Shown: positions 18,401 to 25,556 of the stretch, piece by piece
Numbering within the stretch: the stretch's first letter is position 1
How the letters are laid out: each line of letters begins with the position of its first letter
IMG/VR virus record: IMGVR_UViG_3300042554_001565
Location: 1 to 43,014 of that record
DNA: 43,014 nucleotides
Reading direction: 5' to 3' (one strand)
DNA from: a virus
The notes under the pieces: generated by a model
Seen by the model: the letters and a program-made list of their open reading frames with translations, nothing else
Told to the model about the DNA's origin: nothing
The model's database searches: none
Translations under genes and position numbers: made by a program

Positions 18401-18836
18401 GGTAGGGGTTCAGCAGGTTCATCAGGATTCCTGCGTCCGGGTCCCGCTTGCCCAGTTCGCGGTTGGCCTTGGCGTAGTCGAAGGCGCCCGCCTCGTTGGT
18501 CGCATCCGCCTGGCTGAGGGCGCGCAGCGCCATGTTCCTGGCGAAGACCTGCGCCTCGCCCTGCTGCGATGCCCAGCCGGCGGCAGCTTCGCCCGCGCCC
18601 TGGAGCGTGCTGGTGAGGTTGGCGTTGAATGGCGCGAGCGCTTGCGCCAGCTCCTGGAACCGGTTGGTCCCGCCGTAGCTGGTCTGATCCGGTCCGCGAA
18701 GCGTGGTGATCCCCTGCAGCTGGGGCAATGCCGGCGGGCCCGCAACGGCGCCCGGCTGGATCTGCGCCGGCTGGATGAAGGCCTGCACCGGCTTGGCTTC
18801 CGGATTGACCTGGCCAAGGGGGAGAGTCGTTTCCAT
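15471..18836 (-). CDS. Internal virion protein with C-terminal M23-like and RlpA-like domains
   Basis: This 1121-residue protein of the internal core is Ala/Gln-rich and helical over residues 1 to ~800. Two wall-type domains follow. Residues ~850-970 resemble lysostaphin-type M23 peptidases: GEPGFDMAVG (D862), SAHHDRI (H926) and APHFSLDFF (H959). However, E858 replaces the first His ligand and S961 the second His of HxH. Residues ~1006-1121 match the RlpA double-psi beta-barrel: GKATFY, TANGEVF (E1031), TAAV instead of TAAH (V1042), WANDTGQ (D1072) and RVIDLSPVAF. Domain identities are by motif. The substituted residues suggest glycan binding or altered chemistry rather than normal catalysis. 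The ATG overlaps the upstream stop (TGATG). Confidence 0.75.
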   Translation of the reverse strand: METTLPLGQVNPEAKPVQAFIQPAQIQPGAVAGPPALPQLQGITTLRGPDQTSYGGTNRFQELAQALAPFNANLTSTLQGAGEAAAGWASQQGEAQVFARNMALRALSQADATNEAGAFDYAKANRELGKRDPDAGILMNLLNPYREQGVQRGLAKLAGAEAEAGMLGAYEEMGPAMFLSPDKGQAALAQMKAGYVRQLTEKYGLDTASPGFLNYALPKITAAEEKITNRAREDRVKFLDSTLPGVAGGQIRSLIMDVQRQALSGAPQVTIGSSEVMLDRKSPTFNEDAQAEVMIQAGKILAYHSGLMGNGGQPLRLAETVYRALRTEAAYSMDPVFKNIVDRIKAGPTYWDPVAKRAVQQTLAQMFPETAADTEMKYGWAVQKRQEEQGVQSFSDMLINGAPAADGLPAVGGIYQPGNEGPLDQAAMVERSNQLLARFRQQNPSAPVAPLLKAINDQLGLQIEIKGKSYAPDAGEDVLAKARDSWGSDFDPAALRRDLAAMRGQINPAKFGDVASKLESIIRSKDAKASTLASAEVNRAVEAAKNAALSANYGADYKELQRAGSANARTERAANLAESVRRFNAAMYPAVNSAVAAAAAKKGGPLDPGETYEEASRAAADFATKNPAAFNLLFPGGRISGAPALPGLNAMAPDPNAPKPSGKPAGPPAPPTFDTRQLDAMPNRQQRLRNYQNESILSKEAVSRELVNAANGGGFSPQLRRAAMDALAPSPAEFLRVQGARYGINVPPEAMKRLGDQSRAITTPQRYLVSMASQGQSALGSFGRWALDAATGARPASAAEWPSFGARSAAPGQLTISMRARGGGGGQDGGGPFMDSGGGLYQPLRGVTITSRVDASGEPGFDMAVGSSRAQQLAWPTSFQVLRVVRTNSQEIRKERGDAGRSYGNLVEIRFRDPRTGRTVDVLSAHHDRINPSLQPGRTYPPGTILGNQGRTGSTTAPHFSLDFFDPGQKTASGETLRVRDYFRDEFERGGRFGNGGSSSGGRQAMTGKATFYTGSGGSDGQLGGRTANGEVFTGKQMTAAVQWGLKDSHMNKWLIVEDPATGKKIRVWANDTGQMGGSKTRPADRVIDLSPVAFNRLYGSTARGVGDVRIRIDPNQKGRP

Positions 18837-19678
18837 CAGCCGATCCCCGCGGTGGGGATGGTGCCGCCCCTCGGCTCAGCAGCGCGTTTCAGGCGACCCG
18901 CGCTGTTCATGTAGGTGTCCACCCCGCCCAGCAGGGCGGATCCGATTCGCAGCCCCGCAGCCCCGTTACTGGGGCCAGTCCCGGTCATTGACGGGGCCGC
19001 CGGTTGCATCAGCGCCGGCAACGGCGCAAACGGTTCCATCGGCTCTATGTACGTGGTTGGTGTGTAGAACTGCTGGCTGTTCCACTCGCTGAGATAGCGC
19101 CCCACCATGGCGGTCTGCTCTCGGTTGAACTGATTGCGGATCAGCCCCTCGTTGATCTTCGCGATGGTGTTGTAGTCGCCAGCCTGCTTGGCGTAGTTGT
19201 CGATCAACCGATCGACGGAAAGGCCCTCGGCGTCCATGGCCTGCACCGATGCCCTGGCCTGCAGGGCCCGCCAGCCGTACTGCTGCTGAGCTACCGCGGC
19301 TTGCATCGCCACCTCCTGCAGGCGGTTCGATGCGGCTTGCGAGTTCCCGATGAACTCCGCACCAGCGGCGGCCCGACTGTCACGCACCACGTTGGCCTGG
19401 TTGATCTGCTTCGCCAGCTCGAAGCTCTGCAGCTGGTGGACATAGCCCAGCTGCTGCTGGTACTGCACCTGCTGCCCCCAGAACTGATATCGGGCGTTGG
19501 CATCACTGAAGCGCTGGTTCTGGCCCGCTTGCCAGCGGGCAAACCTGTCGGTTACCCGCTGGAAGGTGCTTTGGTTGAGGTAATCCTGCTGCGCTGCAGC
19601 ATTTTGCTGTCCAGCTCCAAAGAGGTTTAGCGCGGTGCTTACACCTGCGATCCCTGCGCTGATCGGATCAATTATCAT
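18836..19678 (-). CDS. Internal virion protein (T7 gp14-like)
   Basis: This 280-residue protein begins MIIDPISAGIAGVSTALNLF, a hydrophobic N-terminal segment typical of gp14-type proteins that enter the outer membrane on ejection. A long Gln/Ala-rich helical region follows (QQNAAAQQDYLNQ; QFWGQQVQYQQQLGYVHQLQ), then a Pro-rich tail. I chose ATG 19678 because AGGAGG lies just upstream; an ORF extension to 19711 lacks such a site. It overlaps the end of the gp13-like gene by 11 bases. Position directly after tail tube B and the gp13-like gene supports the call. Confidence 0.75.
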   Translation of the reverse strand: MIIDPISAGIAGVSTALNLFGAGQQNAAAQQDYLNQSTFQRVTDRFARWQAGQNQRFSDANARYQFWGQQVQYQQQLGYVHQLQSFELAKQINQANVVRDSRAAAGAEFIGNSQAASNRLQEVAMQAAVAQQQYGWRALQARASVQAMDAEGLSVDRLIDNYAKQAGDYNTIAKINEGLIRNQFNREQTAMVGRYLSEWNSQQFYTPTTYIEPMEPFAPLPALMQPAAPSMTGTGPSNGAAGLRIGSALLGGVDTYMNSAGRLKRAAEPRGGTIPTAGIG

Positions 19679-20129
19679 GGGGCCTCCTTTCAAACATGCA
19701 GAACAAAGCACAGCTGGGGCCGAACGGGGCCGGAGGGTGAACCGTGAACCCCAGCGATTTCAGCCACCGAATCGAGCCCATGTTCTTGGCGTAAACCCAG
19801 TTGCTGAGCGGACCATAGCGCTGGAGGCAGCGTTTCACCCAGCCCTTTCCCTCTCGGATGAACTGCCGCCTGTTGGCAGCCGTGGCGAGCAGTCCATCGG
19901 TGCAAAGCATCCAGATCACGCCGCCATCGGTAACGCCGCACAACGCCACTGGCACGCCGCCGTCGTCAACCACGGCATGGCACTCGTGGTCGAGGCTGGC
20001 CAGCCAGCTCTGCTGCACCGCGTCGAGGGGGGGCAGGCGGTCGCTCAGCCACACCTCGCGGCGGTCCGCCTCCCGCAGGTTGTGGCCGACGAATGCCGCC
20101 ACTTCGCTGGTGACAGGGGCCCATCTCAT
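19668..20129 (-). CDS. Internal virion protein A-like, GNAT-type fold (T7 gp13-like)
   Basis: This 153-residue protein starts MRWAPVTSEVAAFVGHNLRE. The pattern ECHAVVDDGGVPVALCGVTDGG, then RRQFIREGKGWVKRCLQRYG and a C-terminal GSIRWLKSLGFTVHP, is that of the GNAT-like T7 gp13 family, in which NxxSxxFLxxLGF precedes the end. Those proteins sit in the virion and may no longer acetylate. It is coupled by ATGA overlap to tail tube B. T7 has the same order: gp12, gp13, gp14. Confidence 0.72.
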   Translation of the reverse strand: MRWAPVTSEVAAFVGHNLREADRREVWLSDRLPPLDAVQQSWLASLDHECHAVVDDGGVPVALCGVTDGGVIWMLCTDGLLATAANRRQFIREGKGWVKRCLQRYGPLSNWVYAKNMGSIRWLKSLGFTVHPPAPFGPSCALFCMFERRPHDN

Positions 20130-22567
20130 GGCTGCACCGCCCTGCCCTTGCCGGTGATCAGCCCGGTCCATTCCACGGACGAGAACTTGCACGGGTGGGC
20201 CGTGTCGTTTTCGATCGTGACCGCGATGTTCTCCCCCCGGCCGAACATCGGGATGCTGAACACCCCCGCTTGCCCCTGGTCCGCGCCCTGCAGCAGCCCA
20301 ACCGCGCTGCCCGGGAAGGTGTAGACAGCCTCGTCGCGGTTGCCGGTGGGCGTGACCCGCACTTGGAAATAGCCGGTTTCGTGATAGCGCAGCCGGGCCT
20401 GTCGGATCTGGGCCCGCAGCGTGTTGCTGGCCACCTGCCCGCCGCCCTGGGTTCGCATCGCCTTGAACCGCGATGGGCGGTAGCGGAAGGTGTAGGCCTC
20501 CCCGAAGTAGACCTGCGCCGCCGACCAGTTGCCACGGGCCACGATCGTGTTGCCGCTGCTGGCGGCCCCCAGCAGCACCCCGCCCTGGTAGCCCAACTGA
20601 TACGCGGACCATGCCTCAGTTGGCGCCGTGATGGCGAACGGCAACGTCCATGTCGTCTGCTTGGTCACGGAGTCGTAGGTTCCGGCGGCCACCCGCATGG
20701 CAGCTGGGCTGGCAGTGGTGGTGCTCACCCAGCGATCGAGCAGCAGCGGATACGGCGCCGCTGCGACCGACTGGCGGTCAAGCACCGGCATCTTTTCCAG
20801 GAAGACTTCGCTGCCGCGCTGGACCAGAAGATAGAGCGCCTCCTGAATCGCCACGATCGAAAGAATGCTGTCGGCTCCCGGAAGATCCCAGTAGCTCCAG
20901 CTACTCTGGGCTTTCTCGATTACGCTGCCGCTGCCGCGGTAGAAGTATTTGTAGGTGTAAATCCTGTTTCTGTAACCAGCTTTCTCGCTGATGCAGTATA
21001 GGGCATTTCCTGTGTCATTGGCTGCAAGCATAAATATTCCAGACGGGATATAGCTGCTGACGTGCTCGGTGATACTCTCCGCCTCCCCCACCAGCGCAGT
21101 GCCGGCGCCGCGAACGGAAAACTGCCTCAACTGGCTCCATTCGCCGTTGGCCTGGCAGAAGACGACAGATCCGCCCATCTGGATCGGCCGCACCCCTGCG
21201 TCAATCTCGTATCCGGTGAGGATGGTAATCGCATCCGTTGCCGGTGTTAGAGCGGCATCGGTTGCATAAGACCTGAACTGATAATCATCGCTGAATAGCA
21301 GCATTTCGCCCTGGAATGGCACCGCGTACCGCAGCACACTCACCCTGGTGCTGCTGGCGACCCTATCAATCGGGTCGGAGTCCAGGACGGTGGTAACGGT
21401 TTCCGGGAAAAATTCAAAAAAATCTTTAGCCCGGCTGAAAATGCGCTTTTCATCTGCCAGTATCCCAAGCCGGCCGCGATGAACAAAGATGTCGTTCACG
21501 GTCTGACCGACGAAGCTGGGGTCTGGGGCCGAATCGGCATCGCCCGCTGTCCTCTGCCCCCACGTCGGCAGAGTAAAGCCCGTGAGTGCCGCACCATTCA
21601 GGGGGCCGAAGTACCACGTTCCCCCCGGCAGTCTCACCAACACTTGCGGCATGGTGCCGGGGTCAAGTTTGAACTGAACTCCCGGCGCGACGGTTTCCTC
21701 CCACGCACCCTCGCCAAAGGTGCCGGCGCCAGCACGCGGCACGAACTTCACGTAGAAGCCGTCGAAGGCATTCGTCGGGTCGCCCGTTACCTCCACCTGG
21801 TAGCCCTGGGGCGCGATCGTCGGCAGGCTCGTGAAGGCCTGCACCGAATTGGTAATCGCGGTGATGTCTGCGTTTGACCTGGCATCGGTGGCGCTGATCG
21901 TGATTGTGCTCGCGCTGGTGAGATGCAGCACCGATCCGGCGCGGGTGATCGAGACGCCAGCCACGCCGGCCAGGGCCGTCTTGATCTGCTCGGCGATGTC
22001 CGCCGTGCTGATCGCGGTCCCTGCCGTGGTTGTGGTTGTCACCGTGGCCAGGGTGCCATTCACATTCACCCGGTAGGACTGGCCGTAGTTGGCCGCCTTG
22101 ACCCAGACAAGGGCTTCGTGAGCCGCCGGCCTGGCCACAGCGGGGGCCAGCGCCGGGTCCATCGCCACCACCCTCAGCGAGCTCGAGACGAACGTGAAGT
22201 CGGCCACGGTGCTGCACCGGATCTGCGTCTTCGCGTCCGTCACGCCTGCGAGGTAGCCGTAGCCGCTGGGGGCGTTGACGGTCTGCGCCACGCCATCCAG
22301 ATCGAACACCTTGACGGTGCTGCTGCTGATCACTGCCAGATACCGCTCGGTGCGGTCGCGCAGAATCGCGTGGACGAACACATCGCCCAGGCTGGTGGCG
22401 CTGACCTTGGCCAGGGTCTGCGTGGGATCGCGCTTGCGCAGGCCCTCCGCGCTGCTGCTGACCCCGTTGATCTGCAGCTCCGCCTGGGTGGGATCCCGTT
22501 GCGCGTCCGGCTGCTGGCTGACCCCCTGGATCAGGGTCGGAACCAGCGAGGTGAAGAGCTCGGCCAT
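20126..22567 (-). CDS. Tail tubular protein B (T7 gp12-like nozzle)
   Basis: This 813-residue tail nozzle protein has the canonical N-terminus of the family, LVPTLIQGVSQQPDAQRDPT, then QAELQINGVSSSAEGLRKRDPTQ, where T7-like proteins have IPNMLGGVSQQPE. A QVNDIFVHRGRLGILADEKRIFSR segment follows in the middle (QTVNDIFVHRGRLG). The length is close to T7 gp12 (794). It forms the distal end of the short tail through which DNA leaves. It starts on the stop codon of tail tube A. Confidence 0.9.
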   Translation of the reverse strand: MAELFTSLVPTLIQGVSQQPDAQRDPTQAELQINGVSSSAEGLRKRDPTQTLAKVSATSLGDVFVHAILRDRTERYLAVISSSTVKVFDLDGVAQTVNAPSGYGYLAGVTDAKTQIRCSTVADFTFVSSSLRVVAMDPALAPAVARPAAHEALVWVKAANYGQSYRVNVNGTLATVTTTTTAGTAISTADIAEQIKTALAGVAGVSITRAGSVLHLTSASTITISATDARSNADITAITNSVQAFTSLPTIAPQGYQVEVTGDPTNAFDGFYVKFVPRAGAGTFGEGAWEETVAPGVQFKLDPGTMPQVLVRLPGGTWYFGPLNGAALTGFTLPTWGQRTAGDADSAPDPSFVGQTVNDIFVHRGRLGILADEKRIFSRAKDFFEFFPETVTTVLDSDPIDRVASSTRVSVLRYAVPFQGEMLLFSDDYQFRSYATDAALTPATDAITILTGYEIDAGVRPIQMGGSVVFCQANGEWSQLRQFSVRGAGTALVGEAESITEHVSSYIPSGIFMLAANDTGNALYCISEKAGYRNRIYTYKYFYRGSGSVIEKAQSSWSYWDLPGADSILSIVAIQEALYLLVQRGSEVFLEKMPVLDRQSVAAAPYPLLLDRWVSTTTASPAAMRVAAGTYDSVTKQTTWTLPFAITAPTEAWSAYQLGYQGGVLLGAASSGNTIVARGNWSAAQVYFGEAYTFRYRPSRFKAMRTQGGGQVASNTLRAQIRQARLRYHETGYFQVRVTPTGNRDEAVYTFPGSAVGLLQGADQGQAGVFSIPMFGRGENIAVTIENDTAHPCKFSSVEWTGLITGKGRAVQP

Positions 22568-23226
22568 CAGTCGAACCAGCTCGGGCTGCTGCGGCCCGCC
22601 AGCCCGGCTGCAGGGTTGAAGGTGCCGAACGGCAGCACGCCGCGCTGGCCGCTCAGGCTGTTGGGCTGGAGCTGCTGCAGCTCGTTCCGCTCCAGCTCGG
22701 CCCGGGCCATCATCAGGTCCTGCTGTGTGTAGCGCTCGATCGAATCGGATCCCAGGAACCGGTTGGCGAAAGCCCTGGCGCCCAGGATGCTGATGTACCG
22801 GTTGAAGGTCTCCGGGCAGTCATCCCACGGCAGCATCCACACCACATCAGCCGTGAGCTGTGTGACGGCGGCACCCGTCAGCACGTAGCTGCGGTTCACC
22901 CGGTCGTAGACCCGTTGGCCCCGGAGGATGAAGCGCCCATCCCACTGGAACGGATCGGGGGCCCACCGGGTCAGGTTTGATGGCACGGTGATGGTGCCGT
23001 CCGTGGCCACGGTGAACGGGTAGTCCTGCTCCGAGTTCCAGCTCCAGCCCCTGGTCTGCTCCTGCTTGTGGAACTCCAGCAGGGTGCGCTCGGCGATGCT
23101 CGATTCGGTCATCACTGGGTCGTCGAGGCCGTTGACCGGGGCCTCGCCGATCACGGCCAGCACGATGTTGACGGCATCCAGCAGGGTGGTGCGGCCTGGC
23201 GTCGCTGACTGGTTGGCCAGGCCCAT
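22567..23226 (-). CDS. Tail tubular protein A (T7 gp11-like adaptor)
   Basis: This 219-residue protein connects portal and nozzle. Typical family features are LLDAVNIVLAVIGEAPVNGL near the N-terminus, ERTLLEFHKQEQTRGWSWNSE and the YISILGARAFANRFLGSD helix. ATG 23226 is chosen because the promoter motif at 23249-23266 abuts the possible upstream GTG at 23250, which would leave almost no leader. It lies between the capsid terminator and tail tube B, as in T7. Confidence 0.9.
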   Translation of the reverse strand: MGLANQSATPGRTTLLDAVNIVLAVIGEAPVNGLDDPVMTESSIAERTLLEFHKQEQTRGWSWNSEQDYPFTVATDGTITVPSNLTRWAPDPFQWDGRFILRGQRVYDRVNRSYVLTGAAVTQLTADVVWMLPWDDCPETFNRYISILGARAFANRFLGSDSIERYTQQDLMMARAELERNELQQLQPNSLSGQRGVLPFGTFNPAAGLAGRSSPSWFD

Positions 23227-23248
23227 GAGCGATCCAGCGGTGCAGAGC

Positions 23249-23266
23249 ACATGCTACCGGCTGCCA
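23249..23266 (-). promoter_or_regulatory. Phage RNA polymerase promoter-like motif (copy P5)
   Basis: The - strand reads GGCAGCCGGTAGCATGTG. GTAGCATGTG is identical to copy P3, while the upstream half is less conserved. It lies directly after the capsid terminator and before tail tube A. Confidence 0.5.
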
Positions 23267-23268
23267 TG

Positions 23269-23295
23269 AAAAAGGCCCCCGGAGTACCGAGGGCC
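23269..23295 (-). terminator. Intrinsic terminator after the capsid gene (Tphi-like)
   Basis: On the - strand GGCCCTCGG (23295-23287), loop TACT and CCGGGGGCC (23282-23274) form a 9-bp stem with one G-T pair, followed by TTTTT (23273-23269). It lies 23 bases after the capsid stop, the position of Tphi in T7. Confidence 0.88.
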
Positions 23296-23317
23296 ACGCG
23301 ATCCATCAGACCGGGCC

Positions 23318-24334
23318 TCAGGGGATCACGATGCAGGCAGCGCATTCATCCCGCAGCCGGCCGATGCCGATCGACTGCGTGGCCACGCCAAGGGTTGCCT
23401 GGTACTGGATGTTGAAGGTGCTGTCCGCAGTGGTCATCTGGAACTTTGGAGCCCGCAGGGTGAGCATGCCCACGGCTTCCCGGCTGAAGATCAAGGCCCG
23501 GCACTTGGTCAAGTCCTGAGCGTAATCAGGGTTCTTGTCGTATGTGCTCAAGGTGTAGGCCGGTTGAATTAGGTGGTTGGATTCGTAGATAGGGATTCCC
23601 TTCACCCGGCCAACGGCACCACTGGCAATGGTGCCGTTGCTCTGGCCGCCGTTGAAGTCCGTGTTGATGACACGAGTCCCCTCGTTGAGGAAGTCGTATT
23701 CATCCGGCGGCACCACGCAGACCAGGCCGGAAGTGGGCACGTCTTTCTTCTTCATGGCAACTTTGACGTCGCCGATGGCGGACGCCAGCTCATCACCCCT
23801 GGCCTGCTTCGAGGCGGCGGTATAGCCCGCCGTCAGGGTCTTTTTGAACCCGATTCGGCCAGTGTTGACCGAGCGGGCCAGGGGTTCAGTGGTGCTGTTG
23901 GCACCTGCAAAGAGGATTCGGGCGATACGCTTATCGACCTCCCAGGCCAGGGCGATACCCAGCTGTTCAAAGTATTCAGACGCCACATCGGCGTAGTTCA
24001 TCAGCTGGTCGAGGTCGTAGATCGCCTGATCAGCAGCCATGAGGCCGTCAACCGCGATGTTCTTGACGTTGTTATCACCGGGAGAGTTGCCGCCCAGGCC
24101 GCCCAGCAACGGCACGCCAGGCTCCACGTAGGCCGCAGTGGCGCGACCGGTGACTTGGAAGTCGAAGCTCTTGCCGTTCTTGATGTTCCGAGTCTTGACG
24201 AATTTGGTGAAGACGCACTCGCGCTTCATCGCGTTCAGGATTTCGGATTGTCCGAGCTTCTGGAAGACAGCATCAACTGCGCCAGTTCCCTTGATCTGGC
24301 CAAGCCTGGCCAGCAAGGCATCATTAACCGCCAT
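23318..24334 (-). CDS. Major capsid protein (T7 gp10-like)
   Basis: This 338-residue protein has the HK97-fold T7 gp10 pattern: KRECVFTKFVKTRNIKNGKSFDF, the loop around PGDNNVKNIAVDGLMAADQA, EVDKRIARILFAGA, VVPPDEYDFL and the late GIPIYESNHL, then LIFSREAVGML. The length matches gp10A (345). It is flanked by a promoter-like palindrome upstream (24490-24507) and a terminator downstream, consistent with high expression. The gene follows the scaffold gene. Confidence 0.93.
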   Translation of the reverse strand: MAVNDALLARLGQIKGTGAVDAVFQKLGQSEILNAMKRECVFTKFVKTRNIKNGKSFDFQVTGRATAAYVEPGVPLLGGLGGNSPGDNNVKNIAVDGLMAADQAIYDLDQLMNYADVASEYFEQLGIALAWEVDKRIARILFAGANSTTEPLARSVNTGRIGFKKTLTAGYTAASKQARGDELASAIGDVKVAMKKKDVPTSGLVCVVPPDEYDFLNEGTRVINTDFNGGQSNGTIASGAVGRVKGIPIYESNHLIQPAYTLSTYDKNPDYAQDLTKCRALIFSREAVGMLTLRAPKFQMTTADSTFNIQYQATLGVATQSIGIGRLRDECAACIVIP

Positions 24335-24489
24335 GGTTGCAAAAAGCTTTTGGGTTGTTTGCCCGTGGCTTCCTGCAACCTGTGCTCAGCGATTCCCCCT
24401 TGAGGGGCTGAACGATGCAAAGATGCTGTAGCTGTAACGGCTGGCTTGACCGGTGGGATGTGCGCTGATCTCTCCCGCAGGAGGGGCAG

Positions 24490-24507
24490 TGCTACACGGG
24501 TGTAGCA
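24490..24507 (-). promoter_or_regulatory. Palindromic promoter-like element upstream of the capsid gene (copy P6)
   Basis: TGCTACACGGGTGTAGCA is an 8-bp inverted repeat with a GG centre. On the - strand it contains ACACCCGTGTAGCA, a variant of the promoter core. A second partial copy, GATGTAGCATCG, lies at 24519-24530, at the end of the scaffold gene. This is the phi10 position of T7. Confidence 0.55.
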
Positions 24508-24530
24508 GTCGTTGCGCCGATGCTACATCT

Positions 24531-25556
24531 TCATGCCCAATCTGGCGAGTTGGCGATTGCCGCCTTGACCCGCTTGGCGTACGTGGGATCAACAAGCATC
24601 AGCCGTTCACCGGCAGCGTTGCGGCGATCGACGGCCGCGTTCTGCTGCTCCTGCGAAGAGAAGCGCATTGCAGCCTGGCCCCGCCCGCCCCTGGCCAGCT
24701 GCGGCTCACTGCGCGATCGAGGGTTGCCGCCGGCCGCCGCTGCCTGCGCCTGAAGTGCCTTCACCGCAAAGGCGGCCAGGTCCTTGTTGCCCGAGTCGAT
24801 GGCTGCGTTGTAGCCAGCCAGCTCACCCTTGCTCAGGTTGGCGATCGCCCAGCCGCTGAGCTCGCGGAACTTCTCATCGCCGCCGACCGATTGCCGGATC
24901 GCCGCGCCATCCTCTGCGCTCAGTTGGGGCGCGGCGGCCGGCTCGGCAGCTTTGACCCCATCGAGGTAGGTCTGCACGATGGCCTTCGGCAAGCCGGCTT
25001 TGGTGGCCAGTGCATCCACCGCTTCGCTCACATCGCCCCCGGCCCGCAGGGTTGCATCGAGCTGGAGGGGGTTCACCTCCGCAGCGGTGAAGAGGCCGGT
25101 CAGGGCCTCGCCGTACAGCACCGCGCCCAGCTCGGGGGTGTAGGCCTCTGGGGGAATCGTGTTCCCGGCGGCGGGCGCCTTGGCCTTGGCCTCCGCCAGA
25201 GCGATCACCTCCTTCAGCGACTTGCCGCGGTACTCCTCCGGGATCTCGTCATCGGCGGCCCGGCCGTCGTCGGTGCCTTCGGCGCTGTCTTCCGCCGGGC
25301 TGAGGAGGTCGGCCAACGGGTCGTCGGAGTCCTCTCCCCCGGCCGGCGCGGTGGCCGCGGGCCGCCGGGGAGGGGTGGCCTGTTGCCGCTCCGCCCGCTC
25401 CTCGGCCGCCAGCATCCGATCGAGGGGGTGGGACATGTCCCAGTCCTCATTGGTGGGCTGGCTTCCCTCCGCTTCAATCTCGTCCAATGCGGCGCTGAGG
25501 CGATCTTCCTCACCCGGGCGCACCAGGCTGAGGAGCTGTTCTGGGGTGGTGCTCAT
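24531..25556 (-). CDS. Capsid assembly scaffolding protein (T7 gp9-like)
   Basis: This 341-residue acidic, Ala/Glu-rich and mainly helical protein lies between portal and capsid. The N-terminal half is disordered-looking and acidic (EDSDDPLADLLSPAEDSAEG). An IPEEYRGKSLKEVIALAEAK segment and a basic helical C-terminus (DPTYAKRVKAAIANSPDWA) follow, as in gp9-type scaffolds whose C-terminus binds capsid. It starts with ATGA overlap on the portal side. Confidence 0.88.
   Translation of the reverse strand: MSTTPEQLLSLVRPGEEDRLSAALDEIEAEGSQPTNEDWDMSHPLDRMLAAEERAERQQATPPRRPAATAPAGGEDSDDPLADLLSPAEDSAEGTDDGRAADDEIPEEYRGKSLKEVIALAEAKAKAPAAGNTIPPEAYTPELGAVLYGEALTGLFTAAEVNPLQLDATLRAGGDVSEAVDALATKAGLPKAIVQTYLDGVKAAEPAAAPQLSAEDGAAIRQSVGGDEKFRELSGWAIANLSKGELAGYNAAIDSGNKDLAAFAVKALQAQAAAAGGNPRSRSEPQLARGGRGQAAMRFSSQEQQNAAVDRRNAAGERLMLVDPTYAKRVKAAIANSPDWA

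Noticed and set aside
17661-18914. 417-codon + strand frame
   Set aside because: Antisense shadow of the M23/RlpA-like ejection protein; Leu/Arg/His-biased composition.
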